Shown here in pieces: positions 1 through 6,793 of a DNA stretch of 12,439 nt (positions within the stretch are counted from its first letter, which is position 1; every line of letters starts with the position of its first letter). The DNA comes from Desulfuromonadales bacterium (GTDB lineage: Bacteria > Desulfobacterota > Desulfuromonadia > Desulfuromonadales > BM103): assembly GCA_030640215.1 (NCBI GenBank), contig DAOWJU010000238.1:1-12439 (forward strand), read 5' to 3'. Below the pieces are notes generated by a model that saw nothing but the letters and a program-made list of their open reading frames with translations, did not search any database and was not told the DNA's origin. The position numbers and the translations under genes were made by a program.

Positions 1-474
1 ACCATGGACCGTGTCGAAGCTGATCAATACTATTTCTTTAATGACGAATATTTCACAGGTCTCAAAGAGAACCTCAAAAGCCACCTTCACCTCTGCGCGA
101 TCCTGTCTCCCCAGGAGGAGCTCGGTGCCGCCTGCCTCTTTACGATCTGTGGCAATATTGTTCAATATCATCTCGGTGGCACGTCTCCGGACTTCTTGAG
201 TGAGGCTCCATCCAAGCTGATGTTCGATGCGATCAGGGCCTGGGGCAAGGATGCTGGCTATCATCATTTCCACCTCGGCGGAGGACTTGGCGCCGGGGAA
301 GATTCCCTGTTTCATTTTAAGGCTGGTTTTTCGCCGGACAGAAAAGATTTTTATACTTATCGTTTAATCGTTGACGAAGAAAAGTACCAGTCTTGTCTCC
401 GCTCGTGGGGACATACTCGTCAATTAGATCAAGTTGTCCCCGATGATTTTTTCCCAGGGTACAGAAGGTTGTAG
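1..474 (+). CDS. FemAB/GNAT-like acyltransferase, C-terminal part (5' end outside window)
   Basis: The frame is open from base 1 and ends with TAG at 472-474. The ATG at base 4 is probably internal, because proteins of this type are usually about twice as long. The visible 157 residues read like the second half of a FemAB/BioF2-type GNAT-fold protein: a strand reporting on the product (LGAACLFTICGNIVQYHLGG), a helix (APSKLMFDAIRAWGKDAG), then the typical glycine-rich HFHLGGGLG followed by LFHFKAGFSP. Family members transfer aminoacyl or acyl groups to amines, for example in peptidoglycan bridges, and relatives are common in exopolysaccharide loci, where their substrates are mostly unknown. 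The protein looks cytoplasmic, with no membrane segment. It is separated from the next gene by 290 bp and may end an upstream operon. The family-level call is fairly secure; the substrate cannot be told. Confidence 0.72.
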   Translation, partial: TMDRVEADQYYFFNDEYFTGLKENLKSHLHLCAILSPQEELGAACLFTICGNIVQYHLGGTSPDFLSEAPSKLMFDAIRAWGKDAGYHHFHLGGGLGAGEDSLFHFKAGFSPDRKDFYTYRLIVDEEKYQSCLRSWGHTRQLDQVVPDDFFPGYRRL

Positions 475-764
475 CCTTTCTATATCGACATCCCGATTGC
501 CTCCAGCCATTTACATTTAACTTCCTGAAAGCTATCTACGCCCTTTGGCTACTCCAAGAACTGCAACTTAAGTTCCACTCCTTATAAAACCTTTTCTCTC
601 CGTAATTCGTTCTATCTGTTGATTGCGTTCTGTGCCCTTTCAACTATCGTTCAATATAAGCAACGCTAGTATTAAAACACTCATGTGATCCACGCTTCTA
701 TGCTTGGAACGCAGTCTTCTTTGATTATTTGAAAGCGTTAAATTAGCAATGCGAGGCATAAATT
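475..764. other. Noncoding spacer upstream of the glycan operon
   Basis: This 290-bp stretch has no credible gene on either strand. It is richer in A and T than the flanking genes, with runs such as CCTTATAAAACC near 583 and TATAAG at 655-660, as expected for a promoter region. I could not match a convincing -35/-10 pair or a sigma-54 site, and there is no GC-rich hairpin with a T-run after the stop at 474. It probably holds the promoter for the genes from 765 on, but nothing specific can be assigned. Confidence 0.6.
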
Positions 765-1457
765 ATGGGTATCAGCCAAACTTCTGATCCTGTCTCTACA
801 GGACATAAACATATAAGTCAGCTTCAAAAGAGGATACTGGACTTTCTGTGCATCATGCTCGCTGTACCATTCCTCCTTCCTGCTCTTGCGATTCTGGCAC
901 TTCTGGTCAGGTTTAAACTTGGTTCCCCGGTGTTTTTCAGCCAAGAGCGACCAGGCCTCCATGAAGAACCCTTCCTTCTGTACAAGTTCAGGACAATGAC
1001 AGATGCATATGACAAAGACGGCGTGCTTCTGCCTGACGGACAACGGTTGACAGCTTTTGGTTGCCTGCTCCGCCGGACCAGTCTTGATGAGCTACCGGAG
1101 CTCTTTAATGTGATCAGGGGAGATATGAGCCTGGTCGGACCAAGGCCACTGTTGATGCGATACCTCCCTTATTACACCTCCAAAGAACAGTGTCGGCATG
1201 ACGTCCTGCCCGGCATAACCGGGCTGGCTCAGATTAATGGTCGCAATCTGTCGCCTTGGGACGAACGTTTGGCAATGGATGTCTGGTATGTCGAGAACTG
1301 GTCTCATTGGCTGGACGTACAAATTCTCTTTTCGACAGTTCTCAAGGTCATCACAAGGGAAGGTGTCTCAGCAGACACCGCTGAGGTTGAAACAGACCTT
1401 GATCAGGAGAGAAAAGGGGAGCGGAATGGTTCGCCGAGCTGCCATGAGAACAATTAA
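765..1457 (+). CDS. Phosphoglycosyl transferase (bacterial sugar transferase, PglC/WcaJ-short type)
   Basis: This enzyme moves a sugar-1-phosphate from a UDP-sugar to undecaprenyl phosphate, the first membrane step in building a lipid-linked repeat unit, on the cytoplasmic face of the inner membrane. The 230 residues cover the PF02397 core alone: basic K22-R23, a hydrophobic reentrant segment at about 24-48 broken by prolines 35 and 39, KFRTM at 74-78, the catalytic Asp-Glu pair D108-E109 in SLDELPEL, VGPRP at 124-128, and PGITGLAQINGRN. There is no N-terminal multi-helix domain as in WbaP/WcaJ, so it belongs to the small monotopic class. The ATG at 765 has GAGG at 753-756, 8 nt upstream. It opens a likely operon running to 6721. 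Its sugar is probably an amino or deoxy sugar, judging by the aminotransferase and dehydratase nearby; that part is inference. Confidence 0.93.
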   Translation: MGISQTSDPVSTGHKHISQLQKRILDFLCIMLAVPFLLPALAILALLVRFKLGSPVFFSQERPGLHEEPFLLYKFRTMTDAYDKDGVLLPDGQRLTAFGCLLRRTSLDELPELFNVIRGDMSLVGPRPLLMRYLPYYTSKEQCRHDVLPGITGLAQINGRNLSPWDERLAMDVWYVENWSHWLDVQILFSTVLKVITREGVSADTAEVETDLDQERKGERNGSPSCHENN

Positions 1458-1508
1458 ACCCTTTGTAGCCGCTATTTGAACCTAATGTGAAACGATGGGT
1501 TGACAATA

Positions 1509-1556
1509 ATGATCTTACAACAGGTCCATAAAATGAACTTACAACAGGCCAGAGAT
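1509..1556 (+). repeat. Imperfect 24-bp tandem duplication carrying two in-frame ATG codons
   Basis: The units at 1509-1532 and 1533-1556 begin almost identically: ATGATCTTACAACAGG against ATGAACTTACAACAGG, 15 of 16 matching, and then diverge. The duplication is in frame, so it repeats an eight-residue N-terminus (MILQQVHK, MNLQQARD) and leaves two possible start codons. The first unit also supplies the AGGT that may serve as ribosome binding site for the second ATG. Confidence 0.5.
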
Positions 1557-2465
1557 GCAGAATATGCCAGCTTCCCTTCAACGTCAGTAGGTGAGCTTGC
1601 GCGATGGCGCCAGGCTCGAGGCAGTAATGTTCTGGAAAAGCACGGAGCATACTGGGTCGAAACCGCAAAAGGTTTTTACCAGAGTATTCACTGGATGGCC
1701 AGGATGCCGATGGATCAGGTGGTCTGTCCGACATCATTATGCTGGGGATATAGAACGACGCTGGATGAACGGAGCGTTGCATTCTCCAACGCAACAATGC
1801 CAGTGCATTTGATGAAGAATGTCAACGATTACGATACAAGCTCGCTGACTTCGAGACAGAGAAACAAGCTTAAGAATTGCTTGAAAGCCTCTGTAATTGT
1901 TGAGATTATCGGCCCTGAGCTTCTCCTTGAACAAGGCCACTCTGTTTATATTTCGGCCATTCAGCGCACAGGTTATGGCTCCAGGCTCTCCTTGCAACAG
2001 TATCGCAAAGATATCCAGAACTTTTTTGCAGTGAGGCAAGGGGTCATTATCGCCGGGCTGGTACAGGGCCGTCTTGCTGGATATATAACCTCCTATGCGG
2101 TTGATTCTACCGCTTATGTCGAGGACGTTTTCCTGCACACAGATTTTATGAAAACCAACCTCAGCCTGGGCCTTTTTTATGCGGTGACTCAAACCTGCCG
2201 CAGGTCTGAGCATGTTAATGAGCTGGTTCACGGTTTACATACTCCGGAAAACGAAAGTTTGTGCAAACACAAAGAAGGTTTAGGTTTCTCTGTCGTACAA
2301 ATTCCGTCTCGGGTTTGGTTTTTACCACCGACGAAAAGTCTGGTGCGCAAAATAAGGCCTGACGCTTACTATCGACTGACCGGTCATCCGGAAGAGAACG
2401 GTGAAGGTCAATTCAAAAAGGCTGGGCATCATCAATGCCTCAGAGGTCAAAACAATGAAATATGA
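1533..2465 (+). CDS. FemAB/GNAT-like protein of unknown substrate
   Basis: The protein has about 310 residues and no signal peptide or membrane helix. I do not recognise a named orthologue. The organisation resembles FemAB-type GNAT-fold acyltransferases: an N-terminal half ending in a basic patch (SRQRNKLKNCLK), then a strand-helix-strand segment (GVIIAGLVQGRLAGYITSYA), a helix with TNLSLGLFYAV, and a C-terminal KEGLGFSVVQ like the closing strand in the family. It lies between the phosphoglycosyl transferase and comA, and comA starts inside its last codons, so the two are probably translated together. A role in acylating or aminoacylating a sugar is plausible but unproved. Start choice is open: ATG 1533 has AGGT 7 nt upstream, while ATG 1509 and TTG 1500 are in frame but weakly preceded; 1509 and 1533 lie in a 24-bp near-duplication. 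Confidence 0.7.
   Translation: MNLQQARDAEYASFPSTSVGELARWRQARGSNVLEKHGAYWVETAKGFYQSIHWMARMPMDQVVCPTSLCWGYRTTLDERSVAFSNATMPVHLMKNVNDYDTSSLTSRQRNKLKNCLKASVIVEIIGPELLLEQGHSVYISAIQRTGYGSRLSLQQYRKDIQNFFAVRQGVIIAGLVQGRLAGYITSYAVDSTAYVEDVFLHTDFMKTNLSLGLFYAVTQTCRRSEHVNELVHGLHTPENESLCKHKEGLGFSVVQIPSRVWFLPPTKSLVRKIRPDAYYRLTGHPEENGEGQFKKAGHHQCLRGQNNEI
2442..2447 (+). promoter_or_regulatory. Ribosome binding site that sets the comA start
   Basis: AGAGGT lies 7 nt before ATG 2455 and inside the end of the preceding gene. It favours 2455 over the in-frame GTG at 2401, which has no comparable site. Initiation here overlaps the upstream stop by 11 nt, suggesting translational coupling. Confidence 0.7.
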
Positions 2466-3390
2466 TCAAGTTGTTAAGAGTGCGAAGAAGATGAGAGCCT
2501 ATCGGGACAGTTCCGCAGCTTCCTATGCCGAACTCCCGGAAGTGACTGATAACCAGCCTCAAGAATGCCATACCTGGGATTACCTGGAAAAGCTTGGTGT
2601 CGCGAAGATCCCACCAAGAACGTCTGCGTTTGATCCCGGCTATGACCCTGCAACACTGATAAGTCATTTGCGACAGAGTTCGCATCTCATCTCCAGTCTG
2701 AAAATATCTATGGCTTGCTGGCAGGTGGCTGACGAAAAATCGACCCGGCGGAAGATTCATGCCGCGAATCGCCTTGGTATCCCTGTCTGCACTGGAGGCG
2801 GACCGTTTGAAGTGGCGTCGCACTTCAATATGCTGCCGGAGTATCTCGATCTTTGTGCGTCCTTGGGTATCCGCCGCATCGAAGCAGGGGAGGGGTTCAC
2901 CGACCTGCTTATGTCTCCTGAGAATGTTATCAGGCTTGCCACTGAGAGAGGTCTACAGGTTCAGTTTGAGGTCGGCAAAAAGCATGAGGGCGCTTTTTCT
3001 AAAGATGTTGTTGGCGACCTGATCGCACAAGGACAGCGCTGGCTGGATGCTGGTGCTGTACAGATCATTGTCGAAGGTCGTGAGAGCGCCGAAAACATCG
3101 GTGTCTTCGGTTCAGGTGGCGAACTCGACACAAGAGCCGCAGACCGTTTTGTTGCAGCCTATGGTCTTGATAATACAGTCTTTGAAGCACCTGACAAAGC
3201 CAGCCAGTTTGCGATGCTGGATCATTTTGGTCCCAATGTTCACCTTATGAATATCAGGCTTGAAGAAATCCTGAGGGTGGAAATCTATCGCCGCGGCATA
3301 CATTCAGATGCATTCGAACATGACAACCTACGTCCAAAAGGACCCTCTTCCACAAAGGATAGCCAACATGCCCGGCTCATTTGTCATTGA
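2455..3390 (+). CDS. comA: Phosphosulfolactate synthase
   Basis: ComA adds sulfite to phosphoenolpyruvate to give (2R)-O-phospho-3-sulfolactate; it is known from archaeal coenzyme M synthesis and from bacteria that make sulfolactate. The 311 residues match PF02679 along their length: LGIPVCTGGGPFEVA (about 107-121), EVGKK at 172-176, a DAGAVQIIVEGRES stretch ending at 211 followed by a near-invariant ENIGVF, FEAPDKASQ from 243, FGPNVHLMNI near 258-267, and a C-terminal YRRGIHSDAF. The N-terminus is about 40 residues longer than in archaeal enzymes, and a 24-residue tail follows the last motif. The usual KFGWGTS loop reads LKISMACWQ here: Lys83 is kept but the rest differs, so the protein is a diverged relative. 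It is followed by comB with a 23-bp overlap. Family call firm; exact product slightly less so. Confidence 0.9.
   Translation: MKYDQVVKSAKKMRAYRDSSAASYAELPEVTDNQPQECHTWDYLEKLGVAKIPPRTSAFDPGYDPATLISHLRQSSHLISSLKISMACWQVADEKSTRRKIHAANRLGIPVCTGGGPFEVASHFNMLPEYLDLCASLGIRRIEAGEGFTDLLMSPENVIRLATERGLQVQFEVGKKHEGAFSKDVVGDLIAQGQRWLDAGAVQIIVEGRESAENIGVFGSGGELDTRAADRFVAAYGLDNTVFEAPDKASQFAMLDHFGPNVHLMNIRLEEILRVEIYRRGIHSDAFEHDNLRPKGPSSTKDSQHARLICH
3354..3359 (+). promoter_or_regulatory. Ribosome binding site that sets the comB start
   Basis: AAAGGA sits 8 nt before ATG 3368. Earlier in-frame ATGs at 3308 and 3320 have no Shine-Dalgarno match, and translation from them would add residues before the conserved FVIDAFPE start of the domain. 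Confidence 0.6.
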
Positions 3391-4144
3391 TGCTTTTCCT
3401 GAATCAGCAAGCATCTATAGAAATCATTACACAATCGTCGCAATCGATGTGATCCGCGCCACAACGACGGCAGTTACAGCTCTTGATCTGGGCCACAGAC
3501 TCTTTGCCTTTGCCACCCTTGAGGAGGCCCGGCAGATGGCAGCGGAAAATCCAGAGGCGCTACTGGTCGGGGAGCAGAAGGGCGTTTTGCCTGCAGGTTT
3601 TCATCTGACCAACAGCCCCTACCAGCTTGCGGGCAATATATCCGGGACCAAAACAATTATTCTGGTCTCTTCTTCCGGGACCCGGTTGATGAGTTATGCT
3701 GTCGGTCTGACGCCGGTGCTTATTGGTTGCTTTAGAAACCTGACCGCTTTGGCCAGGCACTTAATCACTCATCATCAGAAAGTTGCGCTGATCGGGGCGG
3801 GAAGCAAAAACGATTTCAGGCGTGAAGATCAGATGGGCTGTGCCTATCTTGGCCAGAAACTGATGGCTGCAGGCTATGAACCGGAAAATGAGCGCACGAC
3901 CAGTATCGTTGATACTTGGGCGAAGGTTGATCATCGTGAAGCTGCCCATGGCAGAAGTGCCGGGTACTTGAAGCGCTCTGGTCAGGAACATGACTTGAAA
4001 TTCATCATTGATCATTTTGACGACCTGAACCTTGTCCCGGTCATGAAAAAACAGGAACTGGTGGTCATAAAGCCTGCGGTCATTCCAATTGGCATCGTCG
4101 AAGACGTCTTTCCGCAGCAGAGGTGTGCTTCTGATGGATATTGA
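3368..4144 (+). CDS. comB: 2-phosphosulfolactate phosphatase
   Basis: ComB removes the phosphate from phosphosulfolactate to give (R)-3-sulfolactate, directly after ComA; it is a Mg-dependent cytosolic enzyme. The 258-residue frame shows the family signature (PF04029): IDVIRATTTAV with D27 and R30, GEQKGVLPAGFHLTNSP at about 68-84, SSSGTR at 101-106, and a later LIGAGSKNDFRREDQMGCAYL that holds the conserved acidic pair. Length fits the family (about 240 residues) with a short C-terminal extension. It begins 23 bp before the comA stop and overlaps the next gene by 11 bp. Having comA and comB adjacent, with no comC, comD or comE in view, points to sulfolactate as the end product instead of coenzyme M. 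Family assignment is strong; the downstream use of sulfolactate is inference. Confidence 0.92.
   Translation: MPGSFVIDAFPESASIYRNHYTIVAIDVIRATTTAVTALDLGHRLFAFATLEEARQMAAENPEALLVGEQKGVLPAGFHLTNSPYQLAGNISGTKTIILVSSSGTRLMSYAVGLTPVLIGCFRNLTALARHLITHHQKVALIGAGSKNDFRREDQMGCAYLGQKLMAAGYEPENERTTSIVDTWAKVDHREAAHGRSAGYLKRSGQEHDLKFIIDHFDDLNLVPVMKKQELVVIKPAVIPIGIVEDVFPQQRCASDGY
4119..4124 (+). promoter_or_regulatory. Ribosome binding site that sets the ATP-grasp gene start
   Basis: AGAGGT lies 9 nt before ATG 4134 within the end of comB. It is the same hexamer that precedes comA, and here too the ATG overlaps the upstream stop by 11 nt. The alternative upstream ATG at 4089 has no such site. Confidence 0.65.
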
Positions 4145-5366
4145 TTCCAGGACACCTGTCGTTGTTATGCCCTGTCGCCTGACTGCTCTGAGCGTGATGC
4201 GGAGCCTCGGACGACTGGGAGTGCCGGTCTGGGGGGTTGGTGAAGCCCGCTGGGATTCGGCTCTGACATCCAGATTCTGTCAGAAGAAAATTGTGCAGGA
4301 CCTGGATGAAAACAACCCAGAAGAATTCCTTCGTTGCCTGATGCGTCTCGGTAGCCAGTCCAAACAAAAGATGCTGCTTATTCCCACTGTTGATGAATGG
4401 TCGATGTTTATCTCTGACCACGCCGAAGAGCTTGAAAAGCACTTTATCTTCCAGAGGAACAGCCGGGAGCTGGTGCATTCTCTGGCCAGTAAAAAAGAGA
4501 TGTTCGCCCTTGCCCTCAAGCATGGCATCCCGACACCACAGACGATTTTCCCCAAGAACCTTGAGGATGTAAAAGATTTTTCCAAGGTTTGTACTTACCC
4601 ACTGCTTCTTAAGGGAATCCACGTCAATCGTCTGCATACCCGGACCGGGATCAAGATGTTGGCTGTCTCTTCGCCGAAAGAGCTGATTGACAAATACCTG
4701 CTTCTGGAAGACCCGGATCAGCCAAACCTGATGATTCAGGAGTACATACCCGGCGGAGACGACCAGATTTACATCTTTAACGGTTACTTTAATGCGGACA
4801 GCCAATGCCTGGCTGCATTTACTGGTCACAAGATACGTCAGTTTCCTGTGCACTTTGGAGCTGCGTCACTGGGGATATGTAAAGAGAACCGTGATGTTAG
4901 GGAAATGACGATCAGGTTTATGGGGGAACTTGGCTACCAGGGAATCCTGGATATCGGTTATCGACTCGATCCGCGCGATAATCAGTATAAAGTTCTCGAC
5001 ATTAATCCCAGGATCGGACAGGCCTTCAGACTGTTCGTCGCGCACAACAATATGGACGTCGCCAAGGCAATCTACCTCGACCTGACGGGGCAGAAACTGC
5101 CGCCAATCGAGCCGAGGGAGGGACGTCGCTGGCTCATCGAAAACCAGGATCTGGTCTCCACATACAACTACTACAGGGAAGGAACCCTTGGCTTTCGTGA
5201 ATGGCTCCAGTCTCTCAAAAAAGTTGAAGAAACAGCATGGTTTGATGGCAAAGATCCATTGCCCTTCCTGATTATGGTGCTAAGAAATATTTTCAATTTT
5301 CTGAAGTTTCCACGAAAAAAGCTTAAGACGACACAGCGTAACTTTACTGAACCAGCTAAGCCCTGA
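4134..5366 (+). CDS. ATP-grasp carboxylate-amine ligase
   Basis: ATP-grasp ligases activate a carboxylate as an acyl phosphate and join it to an amine. This 410-residue protein resembles the predicted carboligases found in surface-polysaccharide loci and related to D-aspartate ligase (COG3919-like). An N-terminal Rossmann-like part (VVVMPCRLTALSVMRSLGR) carries a short nucleotide-fold pattern. The ATP-grasp core has LASKKEM with GIPTPQT, YPLLLKG with Lys160, MIQEYIPGGDDQ with Glu203, and the metal-binding D289-I-N291-P-R293. A C-terminal part of about 100 residues ends in a moderately hydrophobic segment (FLIMVLRNIFNFLKF) that could touch the membrane. It is coupled to comB by an 11-bp overlap, which makes sulfolactate a reasonable carboxylate substrate and an amino sugar a reasonable acceptor. 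Neither substrate can be read from sequence; an amino acid substrate is the main alternative. Confidence 0.85.
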   Translation: MDIDSRTPVVVMPCRLTALSVMRSLGRLGVPVWGVGEARWDSALTSRFCQKKIVQDLDENNPEEFLRCLMRLGSQSKQKMLLIPTVDEWSMFISDHAEELEKHFIFQRNSRELVHSLASKKEMFALALKHGIPTPQTIFPKNLEDVKDFSKVCTYPLLLKGIHVNRLHTRTGIKMLAVSSPKELIDKYLLLEDPDQPNLMIQEYIPGGDDQIYIFNGYFNADSQCLAAFTGHKIRQFPVHFGAASLGICKENRDVREMTIRFMGELGYQGILDIGYRLDPRDNQYKVLDINPRIGQAFRLFVAHNNMDVAKAIYLDLTGQKLPPIEPREGRRWLIENQDLVSTYNYYREGTLGFREWLQSLKKVEETAWFDGKDPLPFLIMVLRNIFNFLKFPRKKLKTTQRNFTEPAKP

Positions 5367-5380
5367 CAGTGAGAAATGTT

Positions 5381-6721
5381 ATGCAACACGAGACCAGAAG
5401 AGCCACACTTAATAAACCATCCAGCCCCGCATCGACCAGGTACGATTACAAGACGAAATCAACACTTTTACGTGAACACCGTGTCGAGCCAACGCCTGGA
5501 CCGGTGAAGTGTGATTTTGCGCCCTGGCCCTGTTTTGGTTCGGAAGAGATCGACGCGGTCAATGAAGTCCTCAAGTCAGGGAAAGTGAACTACTGGACCG
5601 GGCAAGAAGGGAAGACCTTTGAACGTGAGTTTGCAGACTTCGTCGGTACAAAGCATGCCATCAGCCTTGTAAACGGTACGGTTGCCATTGAACTCGCACT
5701 CATAACCCTTGGCATAGGTGCTGGCGATGAAGTCATCATCCCGAGTCGAACTTTCATTGCGACCGGCAGTGCCGTTGTCAAATGCGGCGCAACTCCTGTT
5801 TTTGCAGATGTAGACCGGGAGAGTCAGAATATAACGGCCGAAACAATCGAAAAGGTGATGACAGACCGCACAAAAGCTGTGGTTGTTGTCCACCTGAATG
5901 GCTGGCCATGCGACATGGATTCAATCCTGACCCTGGCAGAAGGCCACAACCTGCTGGTGGTTGAGGACTGCGCACAAGCTCTCGGGGCGGCCTACAAAGG
6001 TCGCCAAGTTGGTTCAATGGGGCATGCCGGGGCATTCTCCTTTTGTCAGGACAAAATTATGACGACGGGAGGAGAGGGGGGCATGTTAACAACCAACGAT
6101 ACGCAACTGTGGCATAAAGCCTGGGCCTATAAAGATCACGGCAAGGACTACCAGGCGGTTCATGAGGATCATTCGCACACGGGCTTTCGTTGGCTGCATG
6201 AAACCTTTGGCACCAATTGGCGAATGACCGAGATGCAGGCTGCTATCGGCCGTGTTGAGCTTCGGAAGTTGCCAGCGTGGATCGACATCCGCCGTCAACA
6301 TGCTGTCACTCTGACTGAATGTTTTAAAACCCTCCCGGGGTTGCGTACGACGTCACCTCCAGAACATATCGGTCATGCTTATTACAAATATTACGTGTTT
6401 GTCAGGGCAGAGCGGCTCAAGCAGGGGTACGACCGCAACAGAATCATGGCTGAGATCAGCGCTTCAGGTGTTCCCTGCTACAGCGGCAGTTGTAGTGAAA
6501 TATACCTTGAAAAGGCATTCGTAAATGCAGGTCTCTGCCCAGCCCATTGGCGACCCGTTGCCCGTGATCTTGGTGAAACCAGCCTGATGTTGCTGGTTCA
6601 TCCAACCCTAACGATGGAACACCTTGAAATGACTTGCAATGCAGTATTAAAGGTGATGGAAAAAGGGACCATGGTTTATGCAAGTCAAACAAAAAGTGAC
6701 GCTAAAACAGCAACTTTATAG
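5381..6721 (+). CDS. DegT/DnrJ/EryC1/StrS-family sugar aminotransferase
   Basis: A PLP enzyme that transaminates a nucleotide-linked keto sugar, usually with glutamate as donor. The 446 residues contain, in order, PWPCFGSEEIDAVNEVL and NYWTGQEGKTFEREFADF at the start of the fold, SLVNGTVAIELAL, DEVIIPSRTFIATGSAV, VEDCAQALGA with the PLP-ring Asp196, FSFCQDKIMTTGGEGG with Lys225 as the Schiff-base lysine, and GTNWRMTEMQAAIG. About 45 residues precede the fold, a polar extension without known motifs. The likely substrate is a 4-keto-6-deoxy UDP-sugar supplied by the dehydratase at 7835. It starts 14 bp after the ATP-grasp stop and probably ends the operon. The GTG at 5369 is an alternative start; both have only weak ribosome binding sites. 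Confidence 0.93.
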   Translation: MQHETRRATLNKPSSPASTRYDYKTKSTLLREHRVEPTPGPVKCDFAPWPCFGSEEIDAVNEVLKSGKVNYWTGQEGKTFEREFADFVGTKHAISLVNGTVAIELALITLGIGAGDEVIIPSRTFIATGSAVVKCGATPVFADVDRESQNITAETIEKVMTDRTKAVVVVHLNGWPCDMDSILTLAEGHNLLVVEDCAQALGAAYKGRQVGSMGHAGAFSFCQDKIMTTGGEGGMLTTNDTQLWHKAWAYKDHGKDYQAVHEDHSHTGFRWLHETFGTNWRMTEMQAAIGRVELRKLPAWIDIRRQHAVTLTECFKTLPGLRTTSPPEHIGHAYYKYYVFVRAERLKQGYDRNRIMAEISASGVPCYSGSCSEIYLEKAFVNAGLCPAHWRPVARDLGETSLMLLVHPTLTMEHLEMTCNAVLKVMEKGTMVYASQTKSDAKTATL

Positions 6722-6764
6722 CTTGGTTGCTTGATATTTCCAATGCTGCTGGTAAGGTAAAGTC

Positions 6765-6774
6765 AACAGCTGTT
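6765..6774. promoter_or_regulatory. Perfect 10-bp palindrome upstream of the regulator gene
   Basis: AACAGCTGTT is an exact palindrome ending 19 bp before the ATG at 6794. It overlaps a second small dyad, GCTGT-TCAC-ACAGC at 6769-6782. It could be an operator or a hairpin next to the ribosome binding site (GGAGG at 6784-6788). A 10-bp palindrome can occur by chance, so the role is uncertain. Confidence 0.3.
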
Positions 6775-6793
6775 CACACAGCGGGAGGTAAAT

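Noticed and set aside
4080..4853. Long open frame of 257 codons on the minus strand across the ATP-grasp gene
   Set aside because: It lies wholly opposite a gene with clear catalytic motifs, shows no family motif, and every supported gene here is on the plus strand.
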